Of a stretch of DNA of 64,000 nt, positions 37,490-46,776 are shown piece after piece (the stretch's first letter is position 1; each line of letters starts with the position of its first letter). A model generated the notes under the pieces. It searched no databases. It saw only the letters and a list, made by a program, of their open reading frames with translations, and was not told the DNA's origin. A program made the position numbers and the translations under genes. Where the stretch lies: positions 95,787 to 159,786 of the forward strand of contig JAJVHV010000004.1 in assembly GCA_022072445.1 (NCBI GenBank), given 5' to 3'. The stretch is from Phycisphaerae bacterium. Lineage in GTDB: Bacteria; Planctomycetota; Phycisphaerae; UBA1845; Fen-1342.

Positions 37490-38221
37490 ATGACGCGCGC
37501 CAAGCGTGCCACCGCTCTCTCGTTTCTGCTGCTTCCCCCAACCGTCCTGTCGCCTCACCTCGGTTGTGCCAGCCCCCAACCGGCACGCGCCGACATCCCG
37601 CGCCTCGTCGAAACCGAGCGCACTCGCATCGAACGATTCTTCGACGCACCCTTCACCCACCCCTTCGAGACGCGCGTGTTCAACGTCCGCCACGACCTGG
37701 AGTCCTTCGCCGCCGCCAAGTGGCACATGCCCGAGCTCCCTTGCTGGGCCGTCGCCATGGGCAGCGGCTCGACGCTTGTGATCCTCGATCCCACCGCCTG
37801 GGCTGAAGAGGCCTGCGAGCACGACGCCCGCGACGCCGAGCACGTCCGCGGCATCGTGGCGCACGAGCTGGTGCACGTCTTCCACGGTCAGCACAACGCC
37901 GACTCCGAATTCGAGCACTCCGACGAGCTGGGCTGGTTTATCGAGGGACTGGCCGTCTACGCCTCCGGCCAGTTGACGCCGCAGCGCGAGCAGCAGGCCC
38001 GCCAGGCCGCCGCCAGCGGCTTTCCACCGCGCCTGACCGACGCCTGGAGCGGCCCGGCGCGCTACGCCGTCGCCGGCACGCTGGCGCGCCAGGTCGATCG
38101 CCGGCTCGGACGCGCCGGAATGCTCGCCGCCCTCGGCGACCGCTCGACCGCCGAACTGCTGGCCCGACTGAACACGTCCGAAAGCGAACTGCTCGAAAAC
38201 TGGCGCCAGGCGCTGAAGTGA
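37490..38221 (+). CDS. Lipoprotein-like putative metallopeptidase (HExxH)
   Basis: A 243-aa protein from ATG 37490. The N-terminal hydrophobic stretch ends in P-H-L-G-C, a possible lipobox. The zinc site is H125-E126-L-V-H129, followed by F-I-E-G-L-A-V-Y-A, which supplies the third ligand Glu of a gluzincin. This resembles peptidase MA-like domains and the DUF1570 protein at 32788, but it is shorter. The frame extends upstream to 37193, where the sequence is non-coding in appearance. Confidence 0.75.
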   Translation: MTRAKRATALSFLLLPPTVLSPHLGCASPQPARADIPRLVETERTRIERFFDAPFTHPFETRVFNVRHDLESFAAAKWHMPELPCWAVAMGSGSTLVILDPTAWAEEACEHDARDAEHVRGIVAHELVHVFHGQHNADSEFEHSDELGWFIEGLAVYASGQLTPQREQQARQAAASGFPPRLTDAWSGPARYAVAGTLARQVDRRLGRAGMLAALGDRSTAELLARLNTSESELLENWRQALK

Positions 38222-38235
38222 CACTCGGCCGCAAG

Positions 38236-39156
38236 CTACGCCCGGTCGCGGCCGCGCTGCGCCGCGTCGCGCCGCCACGTCATCAGCATCCATCCCACCA
38301 CGCTCAGCAGGATCAGCGGACCGCCCCATAACGTGGGCGCCGGCACCGGCTCGCCCACCAGCAGGTACGTCCAGATCGGATTCAGCACCGCCTCGATCAG
38401 CACGATCAACGCCGCGCGATGCGCTTCCACCCGCTGCAACGCCCACGAGAACAGCCGATACGGCCACGCAAACTGCACCACCCCCATGAACGCCAGCACG
38501 CCGAACTGCCGCGGCGAAACCGCCAGATGCGCTCCCGTCATCAGCGGCATTAGCGCGGCACACACCAGCCCCGAGCCGACAAAATTCAGCGCCACCACCA
38601 CACTGGGGTCCACCGGCCTCAGCCCGCGGAGCGTCACGGTCAGCGCGCCGTAGCCGACGCCGCTCAGCACCGCGACCAACAGCGGACCCAGCGCGCCACG
38701 CTCATGTCCCAGAAAGATCACCGCCACGCCCGCCATCGCCAGCAGCAGCACCAGCCCCTCCACGCCGCGCGGCCGCTCACGCAGCAAGATCGGCGAAAGC
38801 AGAAAGACGAACACCGGCGACGTGTATTGCAGGATGATCGCGCTGGACGCGGCGGTCTGCGTGGTCGCGATCACGAAGCAGGCGGTCATCAGTGTGAACG
38901 TCGTGATCGAGCCGATCACCCACGCCGGCCTCGTGGCCCGCAACGTCCGAATCCGCCGCAGCGCTGCCGGGACGAACAGCGCCCCGCCGAACAGTGACCG
39001 GTAACACGCAATCGTGATTCCCGACACCGCCGCTCCGTCGCCGGCCGGCGTGCTGAGCAACTTGATCATCGGGCCGTTGAGGCTCCACAGCAGCGCGCAC
39101 GCGATCAGAGCGGTAACGCCGAGGTGTGCGTCGCGCGGGGTGGGTGCGGTCGGCAT
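38236..39156 (-). CDS. EamA/DMT family transporter
   Basis: A 306-aa protein with ten predicted TM helices in two five-helix EamA repeats. Markers are LLWSLNGPMIKLL in the first helix, SSAIILQYTSPVFVFLLSPILLRERP in the first repeat, and ALIVLIEAVLNPIWTYLLVGE in the second. EamA proteins export metabolites or amino acids; the substrate cannot be told from sequence. Length and layout are normal. It converges with the lipoprotein gene 15 bases away. Confidence 0.92.
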   Translation of the reverse strand: MPTAPTPRDAHLGVTALIACALLWSLNGPMIKLLSTPAGDGAAVSGITIACYRSLFGGALFVPAALRRIRTLRATRPAWVIGSITTFTLMTACFVIATTQTAASSAIILQYTSPVFVFLLSPILLRERPRGVEGLVLLLAMAGVAVIFLGHERGALGPLLVAVLSGVGYGALTVTLRGLRPVDPSVVVALNFVGSGLVCAALMPLMTGAHLAVSPRQFGVLAFMGVVQFAWPYRLFSWALQRVEAHRAALIVLIEAVLNPIWTYLLVGEPVPAPTLWGGPLILLSVVGWMLMTWRRDAAQRGRDRA

Positions 39157-39218
39157 GACGGGGGGTGATGATATCGGTCGGCCGGGCGGGCGTCATGCGC
39201 GCGGCGCGGGCGCAACGA

Positions 39219-39247
39219 GAAACCCGCCGCGGTCGGCGGCGGGTTTC
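39219..39247 (-). terminator. Strong hairpin terminator after the Ser/Arg-rich protein gene
   Basis: A perfect 12-bp stem GAAACCCGCCGC / GCGGCGGGTTTC surrounds a 5-base loop, 70 bases downstream of the minus-strand gene ending at 39317. Because the stem ends in GGGTTTC, it can work in both directions, but no long T tail is present. Confidence 0.6.
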
Positions 39248-39316
39248 GTGTTGCTGACGGAACAGCAAGTCAGGTTGTGCGTGATCGGACGCTCCGGCGC
39301 GGCGCGCCGGATCCGA

Positions 39317-39823
39317 TTACCACTTGTAGCTGCTGAAAGGATATCCGGTGACGCGCGCCGAAGCGGCGATGAGCCAGCAGCCGCCCTTGCCACGGGTCAC
39401 GTCCTTGATCCCCGTGCCGAACTTGGCCTTGAGGGTGCGGGCGACGTTGCTGGTGCTGGTGCCGGGCTGGCCGAAGCGCGCCCCGAACTGCCGGCAGAAT
39501 TCCGAGTTCGAGAACTTGTAGACGAAGGCGCCGTTGTTGATGTAGCGCACCCACTTGTTGGCCGCGGTGGGCGAGAAGGCGGTCACTCTGCCGCCGCCCG
39601 TGAACTGGCCCTGAATGTTGCGGAACGAGCCGATGCACTGCTGGATGCTCTTCTTGACCGAGCTGAACTGCGTCGGGCTGTAGCCGGCGCCGCCCGTGCT
39701 GGTCGAGCCGCCGCCGGTGCGATAGCCGCTGCCGCGGTAGCCCCAACGGTTGCTGCTGCTGCTGTAGCTGCTGCTGCCGGTGCTGCGACCGGTGGTTCTG
39801 CGATACGATCTGCTGCTAGCCAT
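39317..39823 (-). CDS. Unknown protein with Ser/Gly/Tyr-rich N-terminus and conserved-looking C-terminal domain
   Basis: A 168-aa protein; GGAG lies seven bases before ATG 39823, which favours this start over the upstream in-frame codon. Residues 1-50 are low complexity, rich in Ser, Arg, Gly, Tyr and Thr. Residues 52-168 look like a compact basic domain (KSIQQCIGSFRNIQGQF, KWVRYINNGAFVYKFS, ARTLKAKFG) with three Cys. No signal or TM helix is present. The composition would suit a nucleic-acid or protein binder, but this is a guess. Confidence 0.7.
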   Translation of the reverse strand: MASSRSYRRTTGRSTGSSSYSSSSNRWGYRGSGYRTGGGSTSTGGAGYSPTQFSSVKKSIQQCIGSFRNIQGQFTGGGRVTAFSPTAANKWVRYINNGAFVYKFSNSEFCRQFGARFGQPGTSTSNVARTLKAKFGTGIKDVTRGKGGCWLIAASARVTGYPFSSYKW

Positions 39824-39873
39824 GCGGTTCTCCAAGTAACTTGTGTTCCGTTCAGTTGGGAGTTACGGACCCA

Positions 39874-40992
39874 ATGCGTCGTACACTCGTATCGGAGCCC
39901 TCGGCGCGCAAGTTAAGCTGCGTGACCGATTTTTCCGCGCGTCCGCTCAAGTTTTTCTCGCGCCGACGCCGGCGCGCCGCCCGCTCCGCGACGCACCTTG
40001 CGCCCAGCGTCGCACTGCTCGTGGCGCTGCTCGCCGCCGCGGCCTGCCGGCCCGCGCAGCCTGAAGTGGTCGTCTACACCTCGGTCGACGAGCAGTTCGC
40101 AAGACAAATTCTGGGAACTTTCGAGGCCCGCAGCGGCGTCCGGGTGCAAGTCGTCACCGACTCGGAGGCCGGCAAAACGTCCGGGCTGGTGCGCCGGCTG
40201 GCGCGCGAGGTCGACCGGCCGCGCTGCGACGTCTGGTGGTCCAGTGAGATCTTCGGGACCATCGAACTCGCCCGACTGGGCGCGCTCGAACCATACAAAA
40301 GCCCGGCTGCGGCCGATATTCCCGTGGGCTGGAAGCACGCCGACGGCCTGTGGACGGGCTGCGCCGCCCGGGCCCGCGTGCTGGCGTTCGATCCGCGCCG
40401 CGTCCGTCGCGCGGACCTGCCGGCGAGTTGGCGGGCGCTGGCGAAATCACCGCTGCTCGCGCAGCTCGCCTTCGGCAATCCGCAGTTTGGCACCACGCGC
40501 GGGCATTTCGCCGCCTGTTTTGCGCTCTGGGGGTCAGCGGACGGCGCCGAGTTCGCGCGGGCCCTCAAGCAGGCCCGCGGCCGCATGGTCGACGGCAACA
40601 GCTTGGCCGTACGCGAGGTGATCGCCGGAACGGCGGCGGTGTGCATGACCGACACGGACGACGTGTGGGTGGCGCAGCAGCGCGGCGAGCAAGTCGAGAT
40701 GACCTACCCGGATGTCGACGCCGACGCCGGTCCGATCTGGATCCCATGTTCCGTGGCGCTGGTTCGCGGCGGGCCGCATCCGGCGGAGGCGCGGAGGCTG
40801 ATTGACTATCTGGTGAGCGCGGACGTCGAGCTGGCGCTGCTGCGAGGTGATTCGCGCAACGTGCCGGTCCGGCCGGCGCTGGCCGGCGACGTCAAGTTCG
40901 ACACGCCGGCGCCGGTGCCGCTGCCGTTCGAGCACATCGCCGACGCACTCGAGGAGTCGTCGCGCGTAACGCGCGAGTTGTTCGTAGAGTAG
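39874..40992 (+). CDS. Iron(III)-type ABC transporter substrate-binding lipoprotein
   Basis: A 372-aa protein from ATG 39874 (a TTG at 39841 is also in frame). After a long basic N-terminus the lipobox L-A-A-A-A-C occurs near residue 58. The mature protein starts EVVVYTSVDEQFARQILGTFEARSG, the hallmark of FbpA/AfuA-like binding proteins, and continues with CDVWWSSE. Residues for anion binding are not obvious. No permease or ATPase gene is next to it, so it either works with a distant transporter or serves as a sensor. Confidence 0.88.
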   Translation: MRRTLVSEPSARKLSCVTDFSARPLKFFSRRRRRAARSATHLAPSVALLVALLAAAACRPAQPEVVVYTSVDEQFARQILGTFEARSGVRVQVVTDSEAGKTSGLVRRLAREVDRPRCDVWWSSEIFGTIELARLGALEPYKSPAAADIPVGWKHADGLWTGCAARARVLAFDPRRVRRADLPASWRALAKSPLLAQLAFGNPQFGTTRGHFAACFALWGSADGAEFARALKQARGRMVDGNSLAVREVIAGTAAVCMTDTDDVWVAQQRGEQVEMTYPDVDADAGPIWIPCSVALVRGGPHPAEARRLIDYLVSADVELALLRGDSRNVPVRPALAGDVKFDTPAPVPLPFEHIADALEESSRVTRELFVE

Positions 40993-41126
40993 GGGCCGGT
41001 GAAGTGGCGAATGGGGCGTGACGCGTGTTACGAATAACGAGTGAGACTGCGCTGGCCCGATTCGTCACTCGCCATTCACCATTCGGCATTGCTCGTCGTG
41101 GCCGCGGAGGGACCACGCTACAGCGG

Positions 41127-41200
41127 CAGGTCAGGATACCGATCTGACCTGTCCTACCCTGCTACCCTGCTGCCCTACCCTGCTGCGCAGCTACCCTGCG
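41127..41200. repeat. Palindrome plus CTACCCTGC-type short tandem repeats
   Basis: CAGGTCAG pairs with CTGACCTG around a 9-base loop (41127-41151). It is followed by several imperfect copies of CTACCCTGC / CTGCC to 41200. This lies between the convergent binding-protein and acyltransferase genes in a 225-bp intergenic region. Confidence 0.55.
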
Positions 41201-41217
41201 TGGATGGTGAACGCTCG

Positions 41218-42198
41218 TCAGCCGGCGGTCGTGGGATGTTCGTCGCGCGGCCGCGACTTCCAGCGGCGGTGCAGCCACAGGTACTGCTCGGGGTGCCGGC
41301 GAATGGCGCTCTCGAGCGCCCGGCTGTATTCCTGCGTCAGCCAGTGCAGCGGTTCGTCCTGCGACTCCCACTCCTGCGGTTGAATGACGCGTTCGGCGTC
41401 GATGCGGTAGTGAAACCCCGGCGCGGCGCGGATGGCGTACCCGACGACGACCGGCACGCGGTAGGTCATCGCCAGCAGGCCGATCGACTTGTAGGTCGAA
41501 GCCTTGCAGCCGAAGAAGTCGACAAACACGCCCTTGCGCCCCGCGTTCTGGTCGGCGATGAAGCAGAGAATCCCGCGGTTTTCGAGCACTTCGCGGGCCC
41601 GCTCGCTGGCGCCTTTTTTCATCACCAGCTCGAGCCCGCCCGAACGGCGCGAGCCCATGATGAACTCGTTGAGCCGCTCGTTGTCGAGCGGGCGCATGAT
41701 GGCCGCGAGCGGAAATCCGAGCCGGGCAATGGTATAGCCCAGCAGCTCGTAATTGCCGAAGTGGCCGGTGAGCATGATCGCGCCGCGCTCGCCGAGAAGT
41801 TCGCGCACCGCCGGCCCGACCCGCCCGAGCTCGACGTGCCGCGCCCAGGACCACTCCGTGATCAGGCGCGGTGCCAGCGGCATCTCGGCCAGATAGACCT
41901 GGGCGAAGTGCTCCAGGCAGCCGCGCGCGATGCGCTCGAGCCCGGCTTCGTCATAGCAATCCCCCAGCGCCAGGCGCAAGTGCTCCAGCGCCCGTTTCCG
42001 ATGCCGGCGCATCAGGCCCCACCACGCCTTGCCCATCAGGCGGGCGCTGGCGAGGTTGGTCTCGATCGGGAAGAGCGAGACGATGAACACAAAGGCGCGC
42101 ACCAGGGCGTATTCGCACCAGTGCCGGATCGCGAGGATGGCCGGGGGCGCGGTTCGCCGGTCGAGCGCGGCCTGCACGCGGGTCAGCAGCGTACGCAT
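41218..42198 (-). CDS. LpxL/HtrB-like lipid acyltransferase
   Basis: A 326-aa protein with one N-terminal TM helix (about 28-48). The acyltransferase motif H146-F-G-N-Y-E151 is intact, followed by GFPLAAIMRPLDN and CFIADQNAGRKGVFVDFFG, as in the LpxL/LpxM family that adds secondary acyl chains to lipid A. A similar enzyme could act on other lipids, and no other lipid A gene is in the window. It sits at the inner membrane. The YlbF-like gene lies 34 bases upstream on the same strand. Confidence 0.9.
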   Translation of the reverse strand: MRTLLTRVQAALDRRTAPPAILAIRHWCEYALVRAFVFIVSLFPIETNLASARLMGKAWWGLMRRHRKRALEHLRLALGDCYDEAGLERIARGCLEHFAQVYLAEMPLAPRLITEWSWARHVELGRVGPAVRELLGERGAIMLTGHFGNYELLGYTIARLGFPLAAIMRPLDNERLNEFIMGSRRSGGLELVMKKGASERAREVLENRGILCFIADQNAGRKGVFVDFFGCKASTYKSIGLLAMTYRVPVVVGYAIRAAPGFHYRIDAERVIQPQEWESQDEPLHWLTQEYSRALESAIRRHPEQYLWLHRRWKSRPRDEHPTTAG

Positions 42199-42232
42199 CG
42201 AATCTCGTGGCGCGGGTCGGGTGTCGCTGGCA

Positions 42233-42580
42233 TCAGGCTGGTTTGGCCTGCGCCGCGACGATCTGCTCTTCCATGGCGCGGTTGACGCGCTGCATCAGAT
42301 CGATGTAGTCGGTCTGGGCGCGCATCATCTGCTTGATGCCCTCGTGTCCGGCGACCTTCGACTGAAGCTCCGCCAGGTGGCGCTTGTCAGCCGGCTCGAT
42401 GGGCTGATGTTCAGCCTCGGCCCGGCCAACCCTACCCGCGTGCGACTCGTACTCGCTCAGCAGTTGCCGCGCGCTCAGATCGTCGCGCACCGCTTGCGCG
42501 GCGCTGAAGTAAGCTAACGTCCGCGGGTGCTGGGCAATCGCAACGCCCAGTTTGCGAGCCTGCTCGATCAGTTCCTGCAT
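42233..42580 (-). CDS. YlbF/YmcA-like small helical protein
   Basis: A 115-aa, highly charged helical protein. GGAGAGG precedes ATG 42580, which gives MQELIEQARKLGVAIAQHPR, matching the start of Com_YlbF domains; P-R-T-L-A-Y-F is the usual motif. In Bacillus, relatives control RNase Y, but that role cannot be assumed here. It lies between the hydroxyacyl-CoA dehydrogenase and acyltransferase genes and is probably in one operon with them. Confidence 0.8.
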   Translation of the reverse strand: MQELIEQARKLGVAIAQHPRTLAYFSAAQAVRDDLSARQLLSEYESHAGRVGRAEAEHQPIEPADKRHLAELQSKVAGHEGIKQMMRAQTDYIDLMQRVNRAMEEQIVAAQAKPA

Positions 42581-42634
42581 GTGGCCTCTCCGTTCTGTCG
42601 CAACCTGCACCGCCCGGCGGACGCCGCCGGCGCG

Positions 42635-43988
<1,354 letters not shown>

Positions 43989-43990
<2 letters not shown>

Positions 43991-45218
43991 GCCCGCGTGC
44001 GGCGAGTTGCATTTGAATCGTCGTCTGCGGCGTTCGAGCGCCGCCGCCGCGGCCGCAGTTTGTCTGCTGCTGTGCGGGTGCATCCCGCCATACCCCTTCG
44101 TCGCTTATCCGCCCCGCGCCGCTCCCGCGCTGGGAGAGTGCACGGACGGATACGCGTCGATTCACGTTGCGTATGCGACCGACCGTGCCCCGGCCGGTTT
44201 TGTCAGTATCGAGAAGTACTATTCCGCCGAGCGCGCCCGGGCGTTGAGCGGCGGCGTGTGCGCGGTGAGCATTCCGGCCTGCCACGGCCGGGGGCGGATG
44301 GAGGAGCCGCGCTGGCTGGTTTCGCACGACCCGCACGACCACGTCGCGATTCGCGGGCATCGTCGCATGGTTTCCAGCTCGGCGCTGATCGGCGACGTCG
44401 CCCGTCGGCTGGAGCCGTCGGGCGCGTCCGACGTGCTGATCTTTGTGCACGGTTACGCCGCGAACTTTGACGAGGTGATCCGCCGAACCGCCGTGATCGC
44501 CCATGACGTGGACTTTGACGGCGTTCCGATCGCGTACTGCTGGCCGACGCAGGGGTTTCTGACGAGCTACCTGGTCGACGCCAGCAACGCCGAGTGGACG
44601 GTGCCGAATTTCGCCGCGTTTCTGGACGAACTGATCGCGGCCGTGCCGGAGCGTCGCGTGCACATTCTGGCGCACAGCATGGGGGCCCGGATCGTCGCGG
44701 CGGGGCTGCGCGAGCTGGATCGCATTCGCGATCTGTCGGGCGCGGCGCCGATCGCCGAGCTTGTTTTCGCCGCCGCGGACATTGACGCGGAGATCTTCGA
44801 GCGCGATCACCTGCCGCTGCTGCGCCGCCTGGCGCGGCGGATCACGATCTACGCGTCAGACAACGACTGGGCGCTGGGCGGCTCGCGCTATCTGCACAAA
44901 TACGCCCGCCTCGGACAACTGGGTGGGGCCGCCGAAGTCACGGGCGCGGCGAACGGGGATGCATCCGGGTCGGCGGGTGATGACGGCGGCGCGGCGGAGC
45001 CGGCAGGAGCACATTGGCTGGCGGCCGTCGAGGTCATCGACGCGACGCGCGTCGACCACGGCGTCGTCGGCCACGTTTACTACGGCTCGAGCCCGTCGGT
45101 TCTTGCGGACCTCGGTCAGGTGCTCCGCGGCGTCCCCGTGCTGGAGCGCGACGTGCAGCCGGCGAACGGCTCGTTCCGCATGCCGGCCTGGTCGCATCGC
45201 CGCGACGCCGTGCCGTAA
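43989..45218 (+). CDS. DUF900-type alpha/beta hydrolase lipoprotein
   Basis: A 409-aa protein from ATG 43989. The N-terminus has a hydrophobic stretch with the lipobox L-L-C-G-C. An alpha/beta-hydrolase core follows: DVLIFVHGYAANFDE, then the nucleophile elbow A-H-S230-M-G, as in DUF900 proteins. The acid and His cannot be assigned safely. Substrate unknown. A low-complexity Gly/Ala insert lies near residue 325. The gene is divergent from the dehydrogenase; their ATG codons overlap on opposite strands if the 43990 start is right. Confidence 0.85.
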
Positions 45219-45270
45219 GCGGCCGTCCAGCGCGCGTGCACGACCGCCGATCCCCGGTTCGACGGCGGCG

Positions 45271-46605
45271 TCAGAGCCCCATCAGCGCGTTGACGAACCC
45301 GTCGATGTCGTGCGCGTCGAACGCGTCGTCTTCGTTCATGTCGCCGACCCACTGATAGGGCAACTCCGGGAACTCGGCTTCGTACGTCGTCGGGTCGAAC
45401 AGCGCCAGGGCGAACGCGTCGATGTCGAACGCGTCGAAGCGGCCGTCGCCGTTCATGTCGCCGCGCCCCAGGACGATGATCTGCGCCGAGGGCATGAGCA
45501 CCTTGGTCGAGACCTGGTCGTCGATCGTGATCTTGATGCGGTCGATGCCCGGCGTGTTGCCCGCCGTCAGCGGCACGGTGTAGAGGTGCATGGCGTGCTT
45601 GGTGAACGAGCCGATCTGCGACGCCTGGGCGCTGTCGTCGTCGTGCGCGATGCGGAAGACCACGTCCTCGTTGATCGGCACGCTCTCCCAGTCCAGCAGC
45701 TCGACCGTCAGCGTCGTCTGCGACTGCCCGTCCGCGGGGAGATAGCGCGGCGAGAACGTCTTGCGCGACGTGAGATGATCGACCCGCCCGCGGTTGTTAT
45801 CGCGCCACGTGTCGAATTTGTCGCGGAGCTGTATCACCGGGTCCGGGTCGCTCACCTTCGCGAACGGCACGTTGAAGTTCATGTGATAAATGCCGCTCGC
45901 GCAGCCGATCTGAGAGTCGCATCCGCCGTCGTGATCCCCGCGCCGCGACACGATCATGAAGCCGATGTGCGCCGACTTCTCGAAGCTGGGCGGGGGCGAG
46001 CCGCAGCCGTCGGCGTCGAACTCGTCGCACGAGCAGCGCCCGTCGCCGCCCATGCTCCGCGCCGCCTCCATCGCCGCCATCAGCTTCTCGGGAATGTCGC
46101 CCGGCGTGTTCAGGATGGCCGCTTCCGCCATGTCGAGCACCGGCTGCCCGGTGATGACGTTGCCCTGGATCGAGTACACCAGGTCGCCGATCTGCCCGGT
46201 CAGGCCGTTGGCGTACGGTCCGTCGCGATCGCCCGTGAACGTGACGGCCCGGCCGAGTACGTCCACGATTCCGTACTGCCGGCGGCGATGCATGCCGCTG
46301 CCGTCCTGCTGCTCCAGCAGTTGCAGGATGATCGACGGATCGGTGCCCTTGGCCAGCTCGTTCCAGATCAGCAGCCGGTTCGCGCCGCTGCTGTCGATCG
46401 CCGACTGTGCCGCGGCAGCGCCGATCCCGACGCGCACGACCGGCAGCCCGCGCCGCAGGTCGAAATTCGTCAGGCACGTTGCCGACCCGATCGCGATTTC
46501 CTTGGTGCGTGTGTCGATAATGATGATGGACCAGGTCGCCTGCGCGGCCGGCGCGACCAAAAGCAGCGCGCCGAGCGCCCAGCACAGCGTCGATCGGTTC
46601 TTCAT
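45271..46605 (-). CDS. Secreted DUF1028 protein with dockerin-like EF-hand C-terminus
   Basis: A 444-aa protein with a signal peptide (1-23, ending A-Q-A). The DUF1028 domain starts TWSIIIIDTRTKEIAIGSATC, a fold related to Ntn hydrolases, and fills about 24-240. A beta-rich domain follows. The C-terminus has two dockerin-like calcium loops, D-M-N-G-D-G-R-F-D-A-F-D and D-M-N-E-D-D-A-F-D-A-H-D, the second with altered ligands. In planctomycetes such repeats end many secreted proteins; they need not mean a cellulosome. Confidence 0.87.
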   Translation of the reverse strand: MKNRSTLCWALGALLLVAPAAQATWSIIIIDTRTKEIAIGSATCLTNFDLRRGLPVVRVGIGAAAAQSAIDSSGANRLLIWNELAKGTDPSIILQLLEQQDGSGMHRRRQYGIVDVLGRAVTFTGDRDGPYANGLTGQIGDLVYSIQGNVITGQPVLDMAEAAILNTPGDIPEKLMAAMEAARSMGGDGRCSCDEFDADGCGSPPPSFEKSAHIGFMIVSRRGDHDGGCDSQIGCASGIYHMNFNVPFAKVSDPDPVIQLRDKFDTWRDNNRGRVDHLTSRKTFSPRYLPADGQSQTTLTVELLDWESVPINEDVVFRIAHDDDSAQASQIGSFTKHAMHLYTVPLTAGNTPGIDRIKITIDDQVSTKVLMPSAQIIVLGRGDMNGDGRFDAFDIDAFALALFDPTTYEAEFPELPYQWVGDMNEDDAFDAHDIDGFVNALMGL

Positions 46606-46776
46606 GTTCCTGCTCTCCGATGGGCCATCGAGCGATGGTCGGTCGGCTCGCGCTGGTTATCGCTCGTTCGTCGGACGGCGCCGATGTGCGGTCGATTCGG
46701 CCGCGGCACTAGATCAGCTATTCTAGCCGAAATTGGGGCGATTTTCCGCGAGGAACTTCACCACGGCGCGTCGGTT

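Noticed and set aside
36827..38563. A 578-codon minus-strand frame opposite the lipoprotein metallopeptidase
   Set aside because: The plus-strand frame has the HExxH zinc site and a lipobox; the opposite frame shows no motif.
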